Assembly: GCA_015075225.1 (NCBI GenBank) | Contig: JABTUQ010000005.1 | Coordinates: forward strand, 62,001-126,000 | Reading direction: 5' to 3' | Source of the DNA: Burkholderiales bacterium | GTDB taxonomy: Bacteria > Pseudomonadota > Gammaproteobacteria > Burkholderiales > Nitrosomonadaceae | Length of the DNA stretch: 64,000 nucleotides | Shown here: one piece after another, positions 41,163 through 50,400 of the stretch | Position numbering within the stretch: the first letter of the stretch is position 1 | Layout of the letters: each line of letters opens with the position of its first letter | Notes under the pieces: model-generated | The model's database searches: none | What the model saw: only the letters and a program-made list of their open reading frames with translations | Told to the model about the DNA's origin: nothing | Translations under genes and position numbers: made by a program

Positions 41163-43490
41163 CTACCCGCTTATTACAAACAGTATCTGCCTTGCAGTAA
41201 CCTTGCTTCCTGCCCGGCAGAGGATGCGCTGCAATATGCCACTGGCAGGTGCCTTAACCGTGAATTCCATTTTCATGGACTCCAGCACGGCTAGATCATC
41301 ACCGGCATTCACGTGCTGCCCTTCATTCACCAGCAATTTCCACACGATGCCGGTTACATGGGTATGGACTGCATGTGCTCCGGCCGGAATAGAAACATCA
41401 CCCGGGATTGGGTTGTCATCCAGAATCTCGCTGGTGGTGTAATTTTCCTGACCTTCCGCTTTCCAGCGTTCGCGTTCGGCGATGTAGGCGGCTTTCTGCT
41501 TCGTTCTGAATGCGTCGATGGATGCTGCATTTTTTTGCAGGAAATTATTGTAAAGGCCGAGATTGAAGCGGCCTTCCTCGATGCGCAAATTAAAATTGCC
41601 GCGCGGAAACTCTCTGCGCATCTCAACCAACTCGGCTTCTGTCACGGGATAGAACCGGATCTGATCGAAGAAACGCAGCAGCCAGGGTTTGCCTTCCCTG
41701 AAATTCCCGGTCTGGATATGGCTGTTCCATATCTGCACGGTACGCCCCACCAGCTGATAGCCACCAGGGCTTTCCATGCCATACACACACATATAGGCGC
41801 CACCGATACCCACTGCATTTTCCGGTGTCCAGGTGCGCGCTGGATTGTATTTGGTGGTGACCAGCCGGTGCCGTGGATCGACAGGCGTGCCAAGTGGCGC
41901 ACCCAAATAGACATCGCCCAGCCCCATGACCAGATAGCTGGCATCGAACACAATGCGCCGGACTTCATCGATGCTGTCCAGCCCGTTGATGCGGCGGATG
42001 AATTCGATGTTGTCCGGATTCCAGGGCGCATCCTTGCGCACGGATTGCATGTATTTCTTCATCGCCAGCTGAACGGATGAATCATTCCAGGACAGCGGCA
42101 GATAGACGATGCGTGTTGGCACTTCCATGTTTTCAATGGAAGGCAGTTGTTTTTCCGCAGCGATCAGCGTATCCAGCAGTTTTTTACGGGGCAATAATTT
42201 CGCGTTGAAACGGATATGCAGTGAACGGATACCGGGCGTCAGATCGACGATGCCCGGCAAATCCCCCTTGTTCACCGCCTGCTGCAGCCATTCCATCAGG
42301 GCATGGATACGGAAACGCAGATTAAAATCGAGCATCATCGGGCCGTATTCCACCAGCAGATTTCTGTCTCCGCCCTGCCGGTAAACTACCTGCACTTGCC
42401 CGCCGCTCTCAGGAATGGTGTGCAAAATCGGGCTATCAGTGGTTGCTGCTATTTTTGTGCTGGCTGGTGGCGATACGGTTTCCGGCAGATGCAAGTCGCT
42501 GATGAGTGCATCCTGGGTTGTTTCCAGTGTTGCCGCTTCTTTGGCGGATATTTGACGGAAAGTGATGCGGTCACCCGGCCGCAATTGCCCCATTTTCCAC
42601 AGTTCAGCGTGCGCAAGCGTTACCAGACAGACAAATCCTCCCAGGCTGGGGCCATCCGGGCCGAGTATCACCGGCAGATCCCCGGTAAAGTCGACCGCAC
42701 CAATGGAATAGGGAACATCGTGCACGTTGGAGGGATGCAATCCGGCTTCGCCGCCATCAGTACGCGCCCATTTGGGTTTCGGGCCAATCAGCCGCACCCC
42801 GGTACGATCGGAGTTGTGATGTACCACCCAGTCAGCAGCAAAAAAACCGGCGACACCTTCTTCCGTAAAAAAATCCGGTGCGCCATGCGGGCCGTAGAGC
42901 ACCGCGATTTCCCAGTGATGGGCATACTGCGGGATGGAATCCTGCGGTATTTCACGCGGAACATAGCCGCCGTGTTCACGGCTGACTATGTTTAGCAGGT
43001 CGCCTGTCTGCAGTATGCGCCCCTCGTGCCCACCGAACTGACCCAGCATAAATGTGGCCTTGCTGCCGAGATAGTCCGCAACCTGGATACCTCCCTGTAT
43101 CGCCAGATACACCCGGCAACCCCGATCCAGCACATCACCGAAAGTGAGTAATGCTCCGGCTTCAACCGGGTGTGATTGCCACAAGGTCAGCGGTTTTCCA
43201 TTCAGTGTGACCTCGATGGGCGCACCGGCCACGGCAATGACGGTATCGCAATGAATGCGCAGGGTGGGCCCGGCAAAGGTAATCTCAATTGCAGCCAGTC
43301 CTTCTTCATTTCCCACCAGACGATTGGCCAGTCTGAATGCCAGGCTGTCCATCGGGCCGGAGGGAGGCACGCCCACATTCCAGTAACCCTGCCTGCCGGG
43401 ATAATCCTGAATGGTGGTTTGTATTCCAGGAACAAGTACTTCGATCGCAGGTACCGTTGTTTTGTGGGTATCCAGTATTTTTTCAGACAT
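41163..43490 (-). CDS. Urea/guanidine carboxylase homologue lacking the biotin carboxylase domain
   Basis: 775 aa from ATG 43490 (MSEKILDTHKTTVPAIEVLV), which has GGAGAAC upstream. It contains only the carboxyltransferase half of a urea-amidolyase-type carboxylase: GIQTTIQDYPGRQGYWNVGV, PPSGPMDSLAFRLANRL, GVRLIGPKPKWARTDGGEAG, LHPSNVHDVPYSIGAVDFTG, VVYRQGGDRNLLVEYG, YNPARTWTPENAVGIGGAYM. A C-terminal biotinyl domain has the lysine motif AVLESMKMEFTV. It aligns along its whole length with the C-terminal two thirds of the 1212-aa carboxylase at 47445. Without its own BC domain it would need biotin carboxylation in trans. Position: after the two DUF1989 genes under the leftward riboswitch. Confidence 0.9.
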   Translation of the reverse strand: MSEKILDTHKTTVPAIEVLVPGIQTTIQDYPGRQGYWNVGVPPSGPMDSLAFRLANRLVGNEEGLAAIEITFAGPTLRIHCDTVIAVAGAPIEVTLNGKPLTLWQSHPVEAGALLTFGDVLDRGCRVYLAIQGGIQVADYLGSKATFMLGQFGGHEGRILQTGDLLNIVSREHGGYVPREIPQDSIPQYAHHWEIAVLYGPHGAPDFFTEEGVAGFFAADWVVHHNSDRTGVRLIGPKPKWARTDGGEAGLHPSNVHDVPYSIGAVDFTGDLPVILGPDGPSLGGFVCLVTLAHAELWKMGQLRPGDRITFRQISAKEAATLETTQDALISDLHLPETVSPPASTKIAATTDSPILHTIPESGGQVQVVYRQGGDRNLLVEYGPMMLDFNLRFRIHALMEWLQQAVNKGDLPGIVDLTPGIRSLHIRFNAKLLPRKKLLDTLIAAEKQLPSIENMEVPTRIVYLPLSWNDSSVQLAMKKYMQSVRKDAPWNPDNIEFIRRINGLDSIDEVRRIVFDASYLVMGLGDVYLGAPLGTPVDPRHRLVTTKYNPARTWTPENAVGIGGAYMCVYGMESPGGYQLVGRTVQIWNSHIQTGNFREGKPWLLRFFDQIRFYPVTEAELVEMRREFPRGNFNLRIEEGRFNLGLYNNFLQKNAASIDAFRTKQKAAYIAERERWKAEGQENYTTSEILDDNPIPGDVSIPAGAHAVHTHVTGIVWKLLVNEGQHVNAGDDLAVLESMKMEFTVKAPASGILQRILCRAGSKVTARQILFVISG

Positions 43491-43592
43491 TCTGTTCTCC
43501 ATGGCCAGCCACACCACGGCAGGAGTACTGCCGGGTGTGGGAAGCAGATTGCTGTTGCACGCTCAAAAATGCTGATCTGAAGGATTAGGCCA

Positions 43593-44252
43593 TCAATCCC
43601 AGATCAGCAGACGTACCGGGGTGGGGTTATAGGCGTTGCACGGATTATTCAGTTGCGGGCAGTTTGAAATCAGCACTACTACATCCATTTCTGCCCGCAT
43701 TTCCACATATTTGCCCGGGGCCGATACCCCATCGGCAAATTCCAGTTTGCCTGCTTCGGTGACCGGCACATTCATGAAGAAATTGATATTGGCCGGGATG
43801 TCTCGCTTGCTCATACCGAGTCGTTCGCACACTGGATCATGTGCTATCGCATAGAGAAAATTATCCCGGCAGCTGTGCATCGGGTATTTGTCGAGGGCGT
43901 AGCGTGTGGTGTTGCTTTCGGCGGCACAGGCGCCACCCACCGTGTCATGACGTCCGCAGGTATCCGCCGTGATGACGAGCATGACATTGCCCAGACTGGA
44001 ATACAGCTTGCTGCCGGTTGTCAGATACAACTGATGCTGTCGGCTGAGGGTATCGGCCGCGCTGTAACGTTCTGCTGCATCGTGGGCATTGTAAAAAAGC
44101 GTGTCCACCGCCTGATTGCCTTCGAGATCGACGATGCGAAATGTCTGTCCCTTCCTGATTTCCCCAACCCAGGGTTCGCCCGCAGCACAGATTTCGTTTA
44201 CGGCGGCATGGTCAGGATTCAATATACTTTCAACCAGATTTTTCGCGTTCAT
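43593..44252 (-). CDS. DUF1989 protein, carboxyguanidine deiminase subunit (urea carboxylase-associated protein 2)
   Basis: 219 aa, [23 protein letters not shown]1989 pattern: [75 protein letters not shown]. Proteins of this pair, long annotated with urea carboxylase, have been shown in other bacteria to form the carboxyguanidine deiminase CgdAB, which makes allophanate plus ammonia. I do not assign A or B. It overlaps the upstream gene by 4 nt. Confidence 0.9.
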   Translation of the reverse strand: MNAKNLVESILNPDHAAVNEICAAGEPWVGEIRKGQTFRIVDLEGNQAVDTLFYNAHDAAERYSAADTLSRQHQLYLTTGSKLYSSLGNVMLVITADTCGRHDTVGGACAAESNTTRYALDKYPMHSCRDNFLYAIAHDPVCERLGMSKRDIPANINFFMNVPVTEAGKLEFADGVSAPGKYVEMRAEMDVVVLISNCPQLNNPCNAYNPTPVRLLIWD

Positions 44253-44971
44253 TCAGCACCTCCGTCAGCATAAAAACGCCGGGTATTTTCCAGGCCACGC
44301 ATATTTTCCGCGATGTGGGTACAGACTCCCATCGCTGTGGGAGCGGAGGGAAATACGGCCAGATCCACTGCGCCGGGGCAATAGGCTGTTGCCGGATCAA
44401 GCGGATGCGGTGCAGTGGACAGCACCACCAGCGTGTCCATGGCAAATGCCAGATCCACGTGGTTACCCGCCTTGGCGTGACCGGCATGGAACTGCAATTC
44501 TCCGGATGCGCTGGCCGTCACCTTGCTGAAGAAATTGATATTGGGCACCACATCGCGCCTGCCCAGTCCCCACTTGCCCAGCTCGACCAGCATGCCGTCG
44601 AGCCCGTTGCGGTACATGCCGTTGCGCAGTTCCTGGTACCGGCCTGTGCCGTATTTCTGCCGGATCAGGCTGGCGTCACTCAAGCCGCATACGGTATCGT
44701 GCCAGCCAGCGGTATCTTCAGTGATACAGCAGAACATCCGCCCCATGTCGGAATGGCAGGCATGGCCCCTGGTCAGATAAAAGGTGTGTTGGGTTTTGAG
44801 CGTATCCGCCATGTTGTAGCGTTCCAGCTTTTCTTCCCGGTTGTACATCAGCACGGCGGCGTTGGCTCCACCGGTCACGTCAGTTAGGCGCAGAGTTGTT
44901 CCCCGACGCACGATCCCCGACCAATGGCATCCGCCCGGAAGATGGGTTTCCCAAAGATATGCAGTCACCAC
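44249..44971 (-). CDS. DUF1989 protein, carboxyguanidine deiminase subunit (urea carboxylase-associated protein 1)
   Basis: 240 aa, [20 protein letters not shown]. Same fold family as its neighbour: [80 protein letters not shown]. Partner subunit of the 219-aa protein in carboxyguanidine deiminase (established for homologues). It lies 2 nt after the permease stop and overlaps the next gene by 4 nt, a tightly coupled operon. Confidence 0.9.
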   Translation of the reverse strand: MVTAYLWETHLPGGCHWSGIVRRGTTLRLTDVTGGANAAVLMYNREEKLERYNMADTLKTQHTFYLTRGHACHSDMGRMFCCITEDTAGWHDTVCGLSDASLIRQKYGTGRYQELRNGMYRNGLDGMLVELGKWGLGRRDVVPNINFFSKVTASASGELQFHAGHAKAGNHVDLAFAMDTLVVLSTAPHPLDPATAYCPGAVDLAVFPSAPTAMGVCTHIAENMRGLENTRRFYADGGAE

Positions 44972-44973
44972 GA

Positions 44974-46467
44974 TTACCTCCTTTTTTCATTGAATTTCAG
45001 TTCAGCGTCTTTTTTTATCCGGCGCTTGTGACCTGTCTGCACATGCAGCGCCGTTAGGGTCAATATCGCGCCCAGTACCAGAGGCACTGCCCAGCGCTGC
45101 CACCATGGCGCTCCGGGAGCCGTCACGTATTCACGTGGCCAGCCGATATTGATCAGTTCGAATAATGCCCAGGCAAAAGCCACACCATTGATTACCAGAC
45201 CCCATCTTCCCAGCCGGAGGGATCCCAGCGCGGGATTCCACCGGCCAGTTATCCGTGCATACAGGCCCACTCCGGTTGTCATGGAAAACATGGCGTACAA
45301 GCCGCCCGTGCCAAACGCAATAATGGTTGCAACGGCTCCGTCATTCAGTCCGAAAAGCAGCCCGAGACCGGCCATGAACACGGTTCCGCCAATGGCATTG
45401 CGCGGTAATTGCGTTGTTTTGGTCACTTGAGAAAAGAAGGCAGGCAGATTACCTTCGCGTGCCATCGAAAACACGATACGCGAAGCATAGTTGACCACCG
45501 ATGACCCGCAGGAAAGAAAAGCGGTGACGACGATTACCAGGAATGGTTTGGCGGCCCAGGCGCCGATCGTGCTTGCAATGATGGGCGATACAGGGTCAGT
45601 GGTAGCGCTGGCTTCGATCAAGGTGGCATGATCTATCGACAGCATCAGCGCAGAAGAATTGAACAGCACGACACTTCCCACCGCCAGCAGTGACAAGAAA
45701 ATGGCGCGCGGAATCATTCTTTCGGGGTGGCACACCTCCTCGGCAATGGTGGAACAGGAATCAAAACCGATGAATGCCCAGCCTGCAATGGCCAGTGCCG
45801 CTAGGAAGGCGGCCAGGCTGGTGGGGGCAAGCCCCGTTCCAATGTGTTGAAACAGCTCTGAAACTGGATAGATCCGGAAAAAGGCAAACAGAACTAGTGC
45901 CACACAGATTGAGCCCAGTATCTCGGCACTGACACCGAGCAGATTGATGATCTTATAGACACGCTGACTGACGACGTTGACTGCCGTGCAAATCAGCAAA
46001 AAGAGAAATCCCCATAATACGACCGGGATTTCCTGCATGTTTTCCCCGGCAATTACCGCAGAAAGCCACATTCCACCTGTATAGGCGGTTGTGGTCAGCA
46101 TGGCGATGGTCGAGCTGACATAAATAGCCCCGGCATACTGCCCCGTTCTGGGGCCGACCAGCTGCCGTGACCATTTGTAAGCGCCACCCGCTATGGGAAA
46201 CTGCGATGAAAGCTCGGCATAGACCGTTGCCACCATGAGCTGCATGAACAGGCACAAGGCGAGCGCGGCGATCCATCCGCCACCAGTCACCAGATTTTGG
46301 ACACCAAAAATGGCGTACAGCCCCACTACCGGGGATACCACGGAGAAACCCAGCATAAAGCAGTTCCAGACGCTCATGCTGCGGCAAAGTTGGCCTGTTC
46401 CGGTTTCACTACCAGCCGGACTGTTTTTTTCTGTAAGGAGCGAATTTCCTGTGTCTTCTACCGGCAT
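44974..46467 (-). CDS. APC-family permease, probable guanidine (or urea-like) importer
   Basis: 497 aa with about 12 TM segments of the amino acid-polyamine-organocation family: SVWNCFMLGFSVVSPVVGLY, AELSSQFPIAGGAYKWSRQL, AIAGWAFIGFDSCSTIAEEV, SCGSSVVNYASRIVFSMARE. ATG 46467 has a strong GGGAGG site. First main gene of the leftward operon behind a guanidine-I riboswitch; guanidine import is inferred from that context only. Amino acid or amine transport is the family's general role. Confidence 0.88.
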   Translation of the reverse strand: MPVEDTGNSLLTEKNSPAGSETGTGQLCRSMSVWNCFMLGFSVVSPVVGLYAIFGVQNLVTGGGWIAALALCLFMQLMVATVYAELSSQFPIAGGAYKWSRQLVGPRTGQYAGAIYVSSTIAMLTTTAYTGGMWLSAVIAGENMQEIPVVLWGFLFLLICTAVNVVSQRVYKIINLLGVSAEILGSICVALVLFAFFRIYPVSELFQHIGTGLAPTSLAAFLAALAIAGWAFIGFDSCSTIAEEVCHPERMIPRAIFLSLLAVGSVVLFNSSALMLSIDHATLIEASATTDPVSPIIASTIGAWAAKPFLVIVVTAFLSCGSSVVNYASRIVFSMAREGNLPAFFSQVTKTTQLPRNAIGGTVFMAGLGLLFGLNDGAVATIIAFGTGGLYAMFSMTTGVGLYARITGRWNPALGSLRLGRWGLVINGVAFAWALFELINIGWPREYVTAPGAPWWQRWAVPLVLGAILTLTALHVQTGHKRRIKKDAELKFNEKRR

Positions 46468-46715
46468 ATCGATGCCTCCCTGGAAAAAATCAGGAACGTT
46501 GAATACCGCCCGGAAATGGAAATAACAGAATGCGCTGGAAAATCACTTTCGGCGGTAAACGGTTCTGGTTCCGGAATATCATCGCCGGGAAAGCCGACAT
46601 CTGATGAAGCACTGGCTGCCGGATAGCAGCCATCATTTATTGAAAGTGAAAGCGGGGGTATTTGAGAACAATCCGGGGTTTGAACAACTGTGTGTGCATA
46701 CGATAACTTTTCCAC
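46458..46715 (-). CDS. Possible leader ORF between riboswitch and permease
   Basis: GTG at 46715 follows GGAGGG at good spacing and opens an 85-aa frame (MEKLSYAHTVVQTPDCSQIP ...). The frame overlaps the permease start by 10 nt. No similarity to a known family is apparent and the composition is unremarkable. It may be a coupled leader peptide or chance. Confidence 0.25.
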   Translation of the reverse strand: MEKLSYAHTVVQTPDCSQIPPLSLSINDGCYPAASASSDVGFPGDDIPEPEPFTAESDFPAHSVISISGRYSTFLIFSREASICR

Positions 46716-46745
46716 TTTGCCCTCCAGGAGTTAATGTTTAAACAT

Positions 46746-46842
46746 CACCTCCCGGGCTTTTATCCCTCCGTGGAGCCCTGCAGCAGGGCCCGAAACTCTC
46801 GGACCAGCCACTTTCCCGTGGAAAGCCGGAACCCTAGTTTCG
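46746..46842 (-). ncRNA. Guanidine-I (ykkC) riboswitch, leftward operon
   Basis: On the minus strand the conserved blocks appear in order: CTAGGGTTCCGG, a small hairpin (CTTTCCACGGGAAAG), CTGGTCCGAGAG, a second hairpin (GGGCCCTGCTGCAGGGCTC), then ACGGAGGGATAAAAGCCCGG and GAGGTGAT. These are the ykkC subtype 1 consensus elements, the guanidine aptamer. The 3' GGGAGG can pair with CTCC in the following ATGTTTAAACAT palindrome (46728-46750), a possible expression platform. Confidence 0.93.
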
Positions 46843-47086
46843 TAAAGTTGTTGCGCTTCTGTTTACGTTGTTGGCCGTTAAACCCTGGCTGATTCCAGCT
46901 AGCACAAGCCAAAACATGGTGGCTATTATATACACCGGAAATTTTGAAAAACAAGAAAAAAGTTTCATCTTTCAACGGAAAGGTTGCTGTTATTCAATGT
47001 ATCTGGAACGCGAAATATTGTCGCGATGTGAAAGATCAGCTAACCTTGAAACCGCGATGACCGTTTTCAGGTAGCGCATTTTCAGG

Positions 47087-47177
47087 CTAGGGTTCCGGCT
47101 TTGCTGCAAGCGTCTGGTCCAAGAGCCCGAGGCTTCGCCATAACGAAGCTCCACGGAGGGATAAAAGCCCGGGAGAT
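47087..47177 (+). ncRNA. Guanidine-I (ykkC) riboswitch, rightward carboxylase
   Basis: Blocks in order: CTAGGGTTCCGG, CTTTGCTGCAAGCGT, CTGGTCCAAGAGCC, CGAGGCTTCGCC...GAAGCTC, ACGGAGGGATAAAAGCCCGG, GAGATT. Same consensus as the divergent copy about 240 nt away; hairpin sequences differ but conserved loops agree. A 267-nt leader to the carboxylase start follows, with no convincing gene; I cannot identify its expression platform. Confidence 0.93.
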
Positions 47178-47444
47178 TACATAATGCCGCGTGCATTACC
47201 GGTTTCAGCCATTTCCCGATGACCTGGAGGTTCGTTATATGTGTTATCTGCCTGCCCGTTCCCATTTCCGGCTTGAGCGTCTGCCAGGCCTGCGTTTCCT
47301 GTGTTATCTGTCCTCGATTTGCCGCGATGGTTGCGCAGGTGCGCGTGCGTATCCGTTTCCACCAGCGCCATCGGCATACATTCCACCGGCACATATCATG
47401 GTGCGGCCTGTCTGATCAGGCCGAATCCACTGCAAGGAGCATTT

Positions 47445-50400
47445 ATGTTTACAAAAATTCTGATCGCTAATCGTGGCGCTATTGCCTGTCGTGTCATCCG
47501 TACCTTGCGCCGTATGGGTATTGGCAGTGTGGCTGTTTTTACCAGGGCGGATGCGCAGTCAAGGCATGTGCTGGATGCGGATGAAAGTATTTGTATCGGC
47601 GAGGGAATTGCCAGTGAGAGCTATCTTCGCGCGGATAAAATACTGGCAGCGGCACATCGTACTGGCGCCCAGGCCATTCATCCGGGATATGGATTTCTGA
47701 GTGAAAACGCTCTGTTTGCCGAACAATGTGCTGCAGAAGGAATCTGTTTTCTCGGCCCCACGCCGGAACAGATACGCACTTTTGGCCTGAAACATACTGC
47801 CCGTGCACTTGCACAGCAACTTGGCGTGCCGATGCTGCCGGGCACCGGGCTGCTGGAAGATCCCGGCACAGCTTGCGAGGCAGCGCAGCGGATCGGTTAC
47901 CCGGTGATGCTGAAAAGCACGGCGGGCGGGGGCGGTATTGGTATGCGCCTGTGTCATAACCAGCAGGAATTGATCGATGCCTATGAATCCGTCAAAAATC
48001 TGGCACAAAGCAATTTCAGCAATGCCGGTTTGTTCCTGGAAAAATATATTGGCCAGGCTCGCCATATCGAAGTACAGATTTTTGGTGATGGCCGGGGGAA
48101 TGTGATTGCGCTGGGGGAGCGTGATTGTTCCATGCAGCGGCGCAACCAGAAAGTCATCGAGGAAACGCCAGCACCGGGACTGTCCGCTGCTACCCGGAAG
48201 GCACTGCAGGAAACAGCTGTGCGTCTGGGGGAATCAGTGCGGTACCAGTCTGCCGGGACGGTGGAATATGTCTACGATGCCGCTACCGGCCAGTTTTATT
48301 TTCTGGAGGTCAATACCCGTCTGCAGGTAGAGCATGGCGTCACCGAGATGGTGACCGGTGTCGATCTGGTCGAATGGATGGTGCTGCAGGGTGCGGATGC
48401 CTTGCCGCCACTGGAATCATTCACCATCCAGCCACAGGGTGTTTCCATACAGGCCCGTGTTTATGCGGAAAATCCGGCCAGGAATTTTCAGCCATCCAGC
48501 GGCCTGCTGAGTGAGGTTGAATTTCCGGAAATGGCGCGGGTTGAAACCTGGGTGGATGCGGGTTGTGAAGTATCAGCCTTTTACGATCCGATGCTTGCCA
48601 AAATCATTGTTCATGCGGATGACCGTGATCAGGCCATCGCCCGTTTGATTGCCGCACTGGGAAATACCACGCTTTACGGCATTGAAACCAATCTGGACTA
48701 TCTCGGGCAGGTGTTATCCGGGGCGGTGTTCCGCAGCGGGCAGGTCAGCACCCAATTTCTTTCCGGGTTTCACTACCAGCCGCATACGCTGGATGTGCTC
48801 AGTGCCGGAGTGCAGACAACCGTGCAGGATTATCCCGGCAGAACGGGCTACTGGAATGTAGGCGTGCCCCCATCCGGACCGATGGACGGCCTGGCTTTCC
48901 GTCTGGCCAATTATCTGGCGGGCAATCCCGATGATACAGCAGGGCTGGAAATCACGTTGGCCGGGCCAACGCTGCAATTCAACTGCGATACTGTCATTGC
49001 CGTGACCGGCGCACCCATTGATGTTTGGCTGGACGGCAAGCCTCTGGCGCAATGGCAATCGCACTTCATCCGGGCAGGTTTGCAGCTACGGTTTGGAAAA
49101 ATCTGCCAATCGGGTAGCCGATCCTATTTGGCTATCCAGGGTGGAATTCAGGTGCCGGCTTATCTTGGCAGCCGCTCCACTTTCACACTGGGATTATTTG
49201 GCGGACACGCCGGGCGCGCGTTGTGTGCGGGGGATGTGCTGCATATTCTGCCTGCAGAAAATGTGGAGCCCAGGGTGGTGCTTCCGGAAAATATCCCGCA
49301 ATACACCTGCCATTGGGAAATCGGTGTGCTGTATGGTCCGCATGGCGCACCAGATTTTTTTACCGAAACCGATATCGGGATCTTTTTCGCTACTGACTGG
49401 AAAGTGCACCACAATTCCAGCCGCACTGGTGTGCGCCTGATCGGCCCGAAGCCGCAATGGGCACGCAAGGACGGGGGTGAAGCCGGATTGCATCCGTCCA
49501 ACATCCATGACAATCCCTATGCGGTGGGTGCAGTTGATTTTACTGGCGACATGCCGATTATCCTGGGCCCGGATGGCCCCAGTCTGGGGGGGTTTGTCTG
49601 TCCTGCCGTCATCGTGCAGGCTGAATTATGGAAAACCGGCCAGCTCAAGCCGGGTGATAGTGTGCGCTTTTACCCGCTGACACCGGAACAGGCACTGCAG
49701 CTGGAAAAGCAGCAGGATGAAATGGTACAGGCACCGGATTCCATCTCTCGTACCCTGCCTGCAATTTCCGCTTCCTCGATCAGGCCAGGCAGCCCTGTAT
49801 TACATCGGATTCCTGCCAATGATGGACAGGTACAAGTGGTTTACCGGCAATCAGGAGATAAATATCTGCTGATCGAATATGGCGAACCGGTACTCGATAT
49901 TGCCTTGCACTTCCGGGCACATGCCTTAATGGCCTGGCTGCAGCAATCCGTGGAAAAAGGTGATTTGCCCGGCATTCTTGATCTGACGCCCGGCATCCGC
50001 TCCTTGCAGATTCACTATGATTCCCGGCTGCTCTCCCGCGACCATCTCCTGAACAGGCTCATTGCAGCCGAGACAGATTTGCCGGCAGTTGATGATATGG
50101 AAATTCCCTCGCGCATCGTGCATTTGCCGCTTTCCTGGGATGATGCTGCCACCAGGCTGGCCATTGAAAAATATATGCGATCCGTCCGTCCGGATGCGCC
50201 CTGGTGCCCAAGCAACATCGAATTCATCCGCCGCATCAACGGGCTGGACAGCATGGAGGAAGTCCGGCGTATTGTGTTCGATGCCAGCTATCTGGTCATG
50301 GGTCTGGGGGATGTTTACCTCGGTGCACCGGTTGCCACACCGCTTGATCCACGCCACCGGCTGGTCACCACCAAATACAACCCGGCGCGCACCTGGACAC

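Noticed and set aside
47191..47470. Small ORFs in the leader before the carboxylase
   Set aside because: Overlapping frames without ribosome sites or recognisable protein character; the leader is better seen as untranslated.
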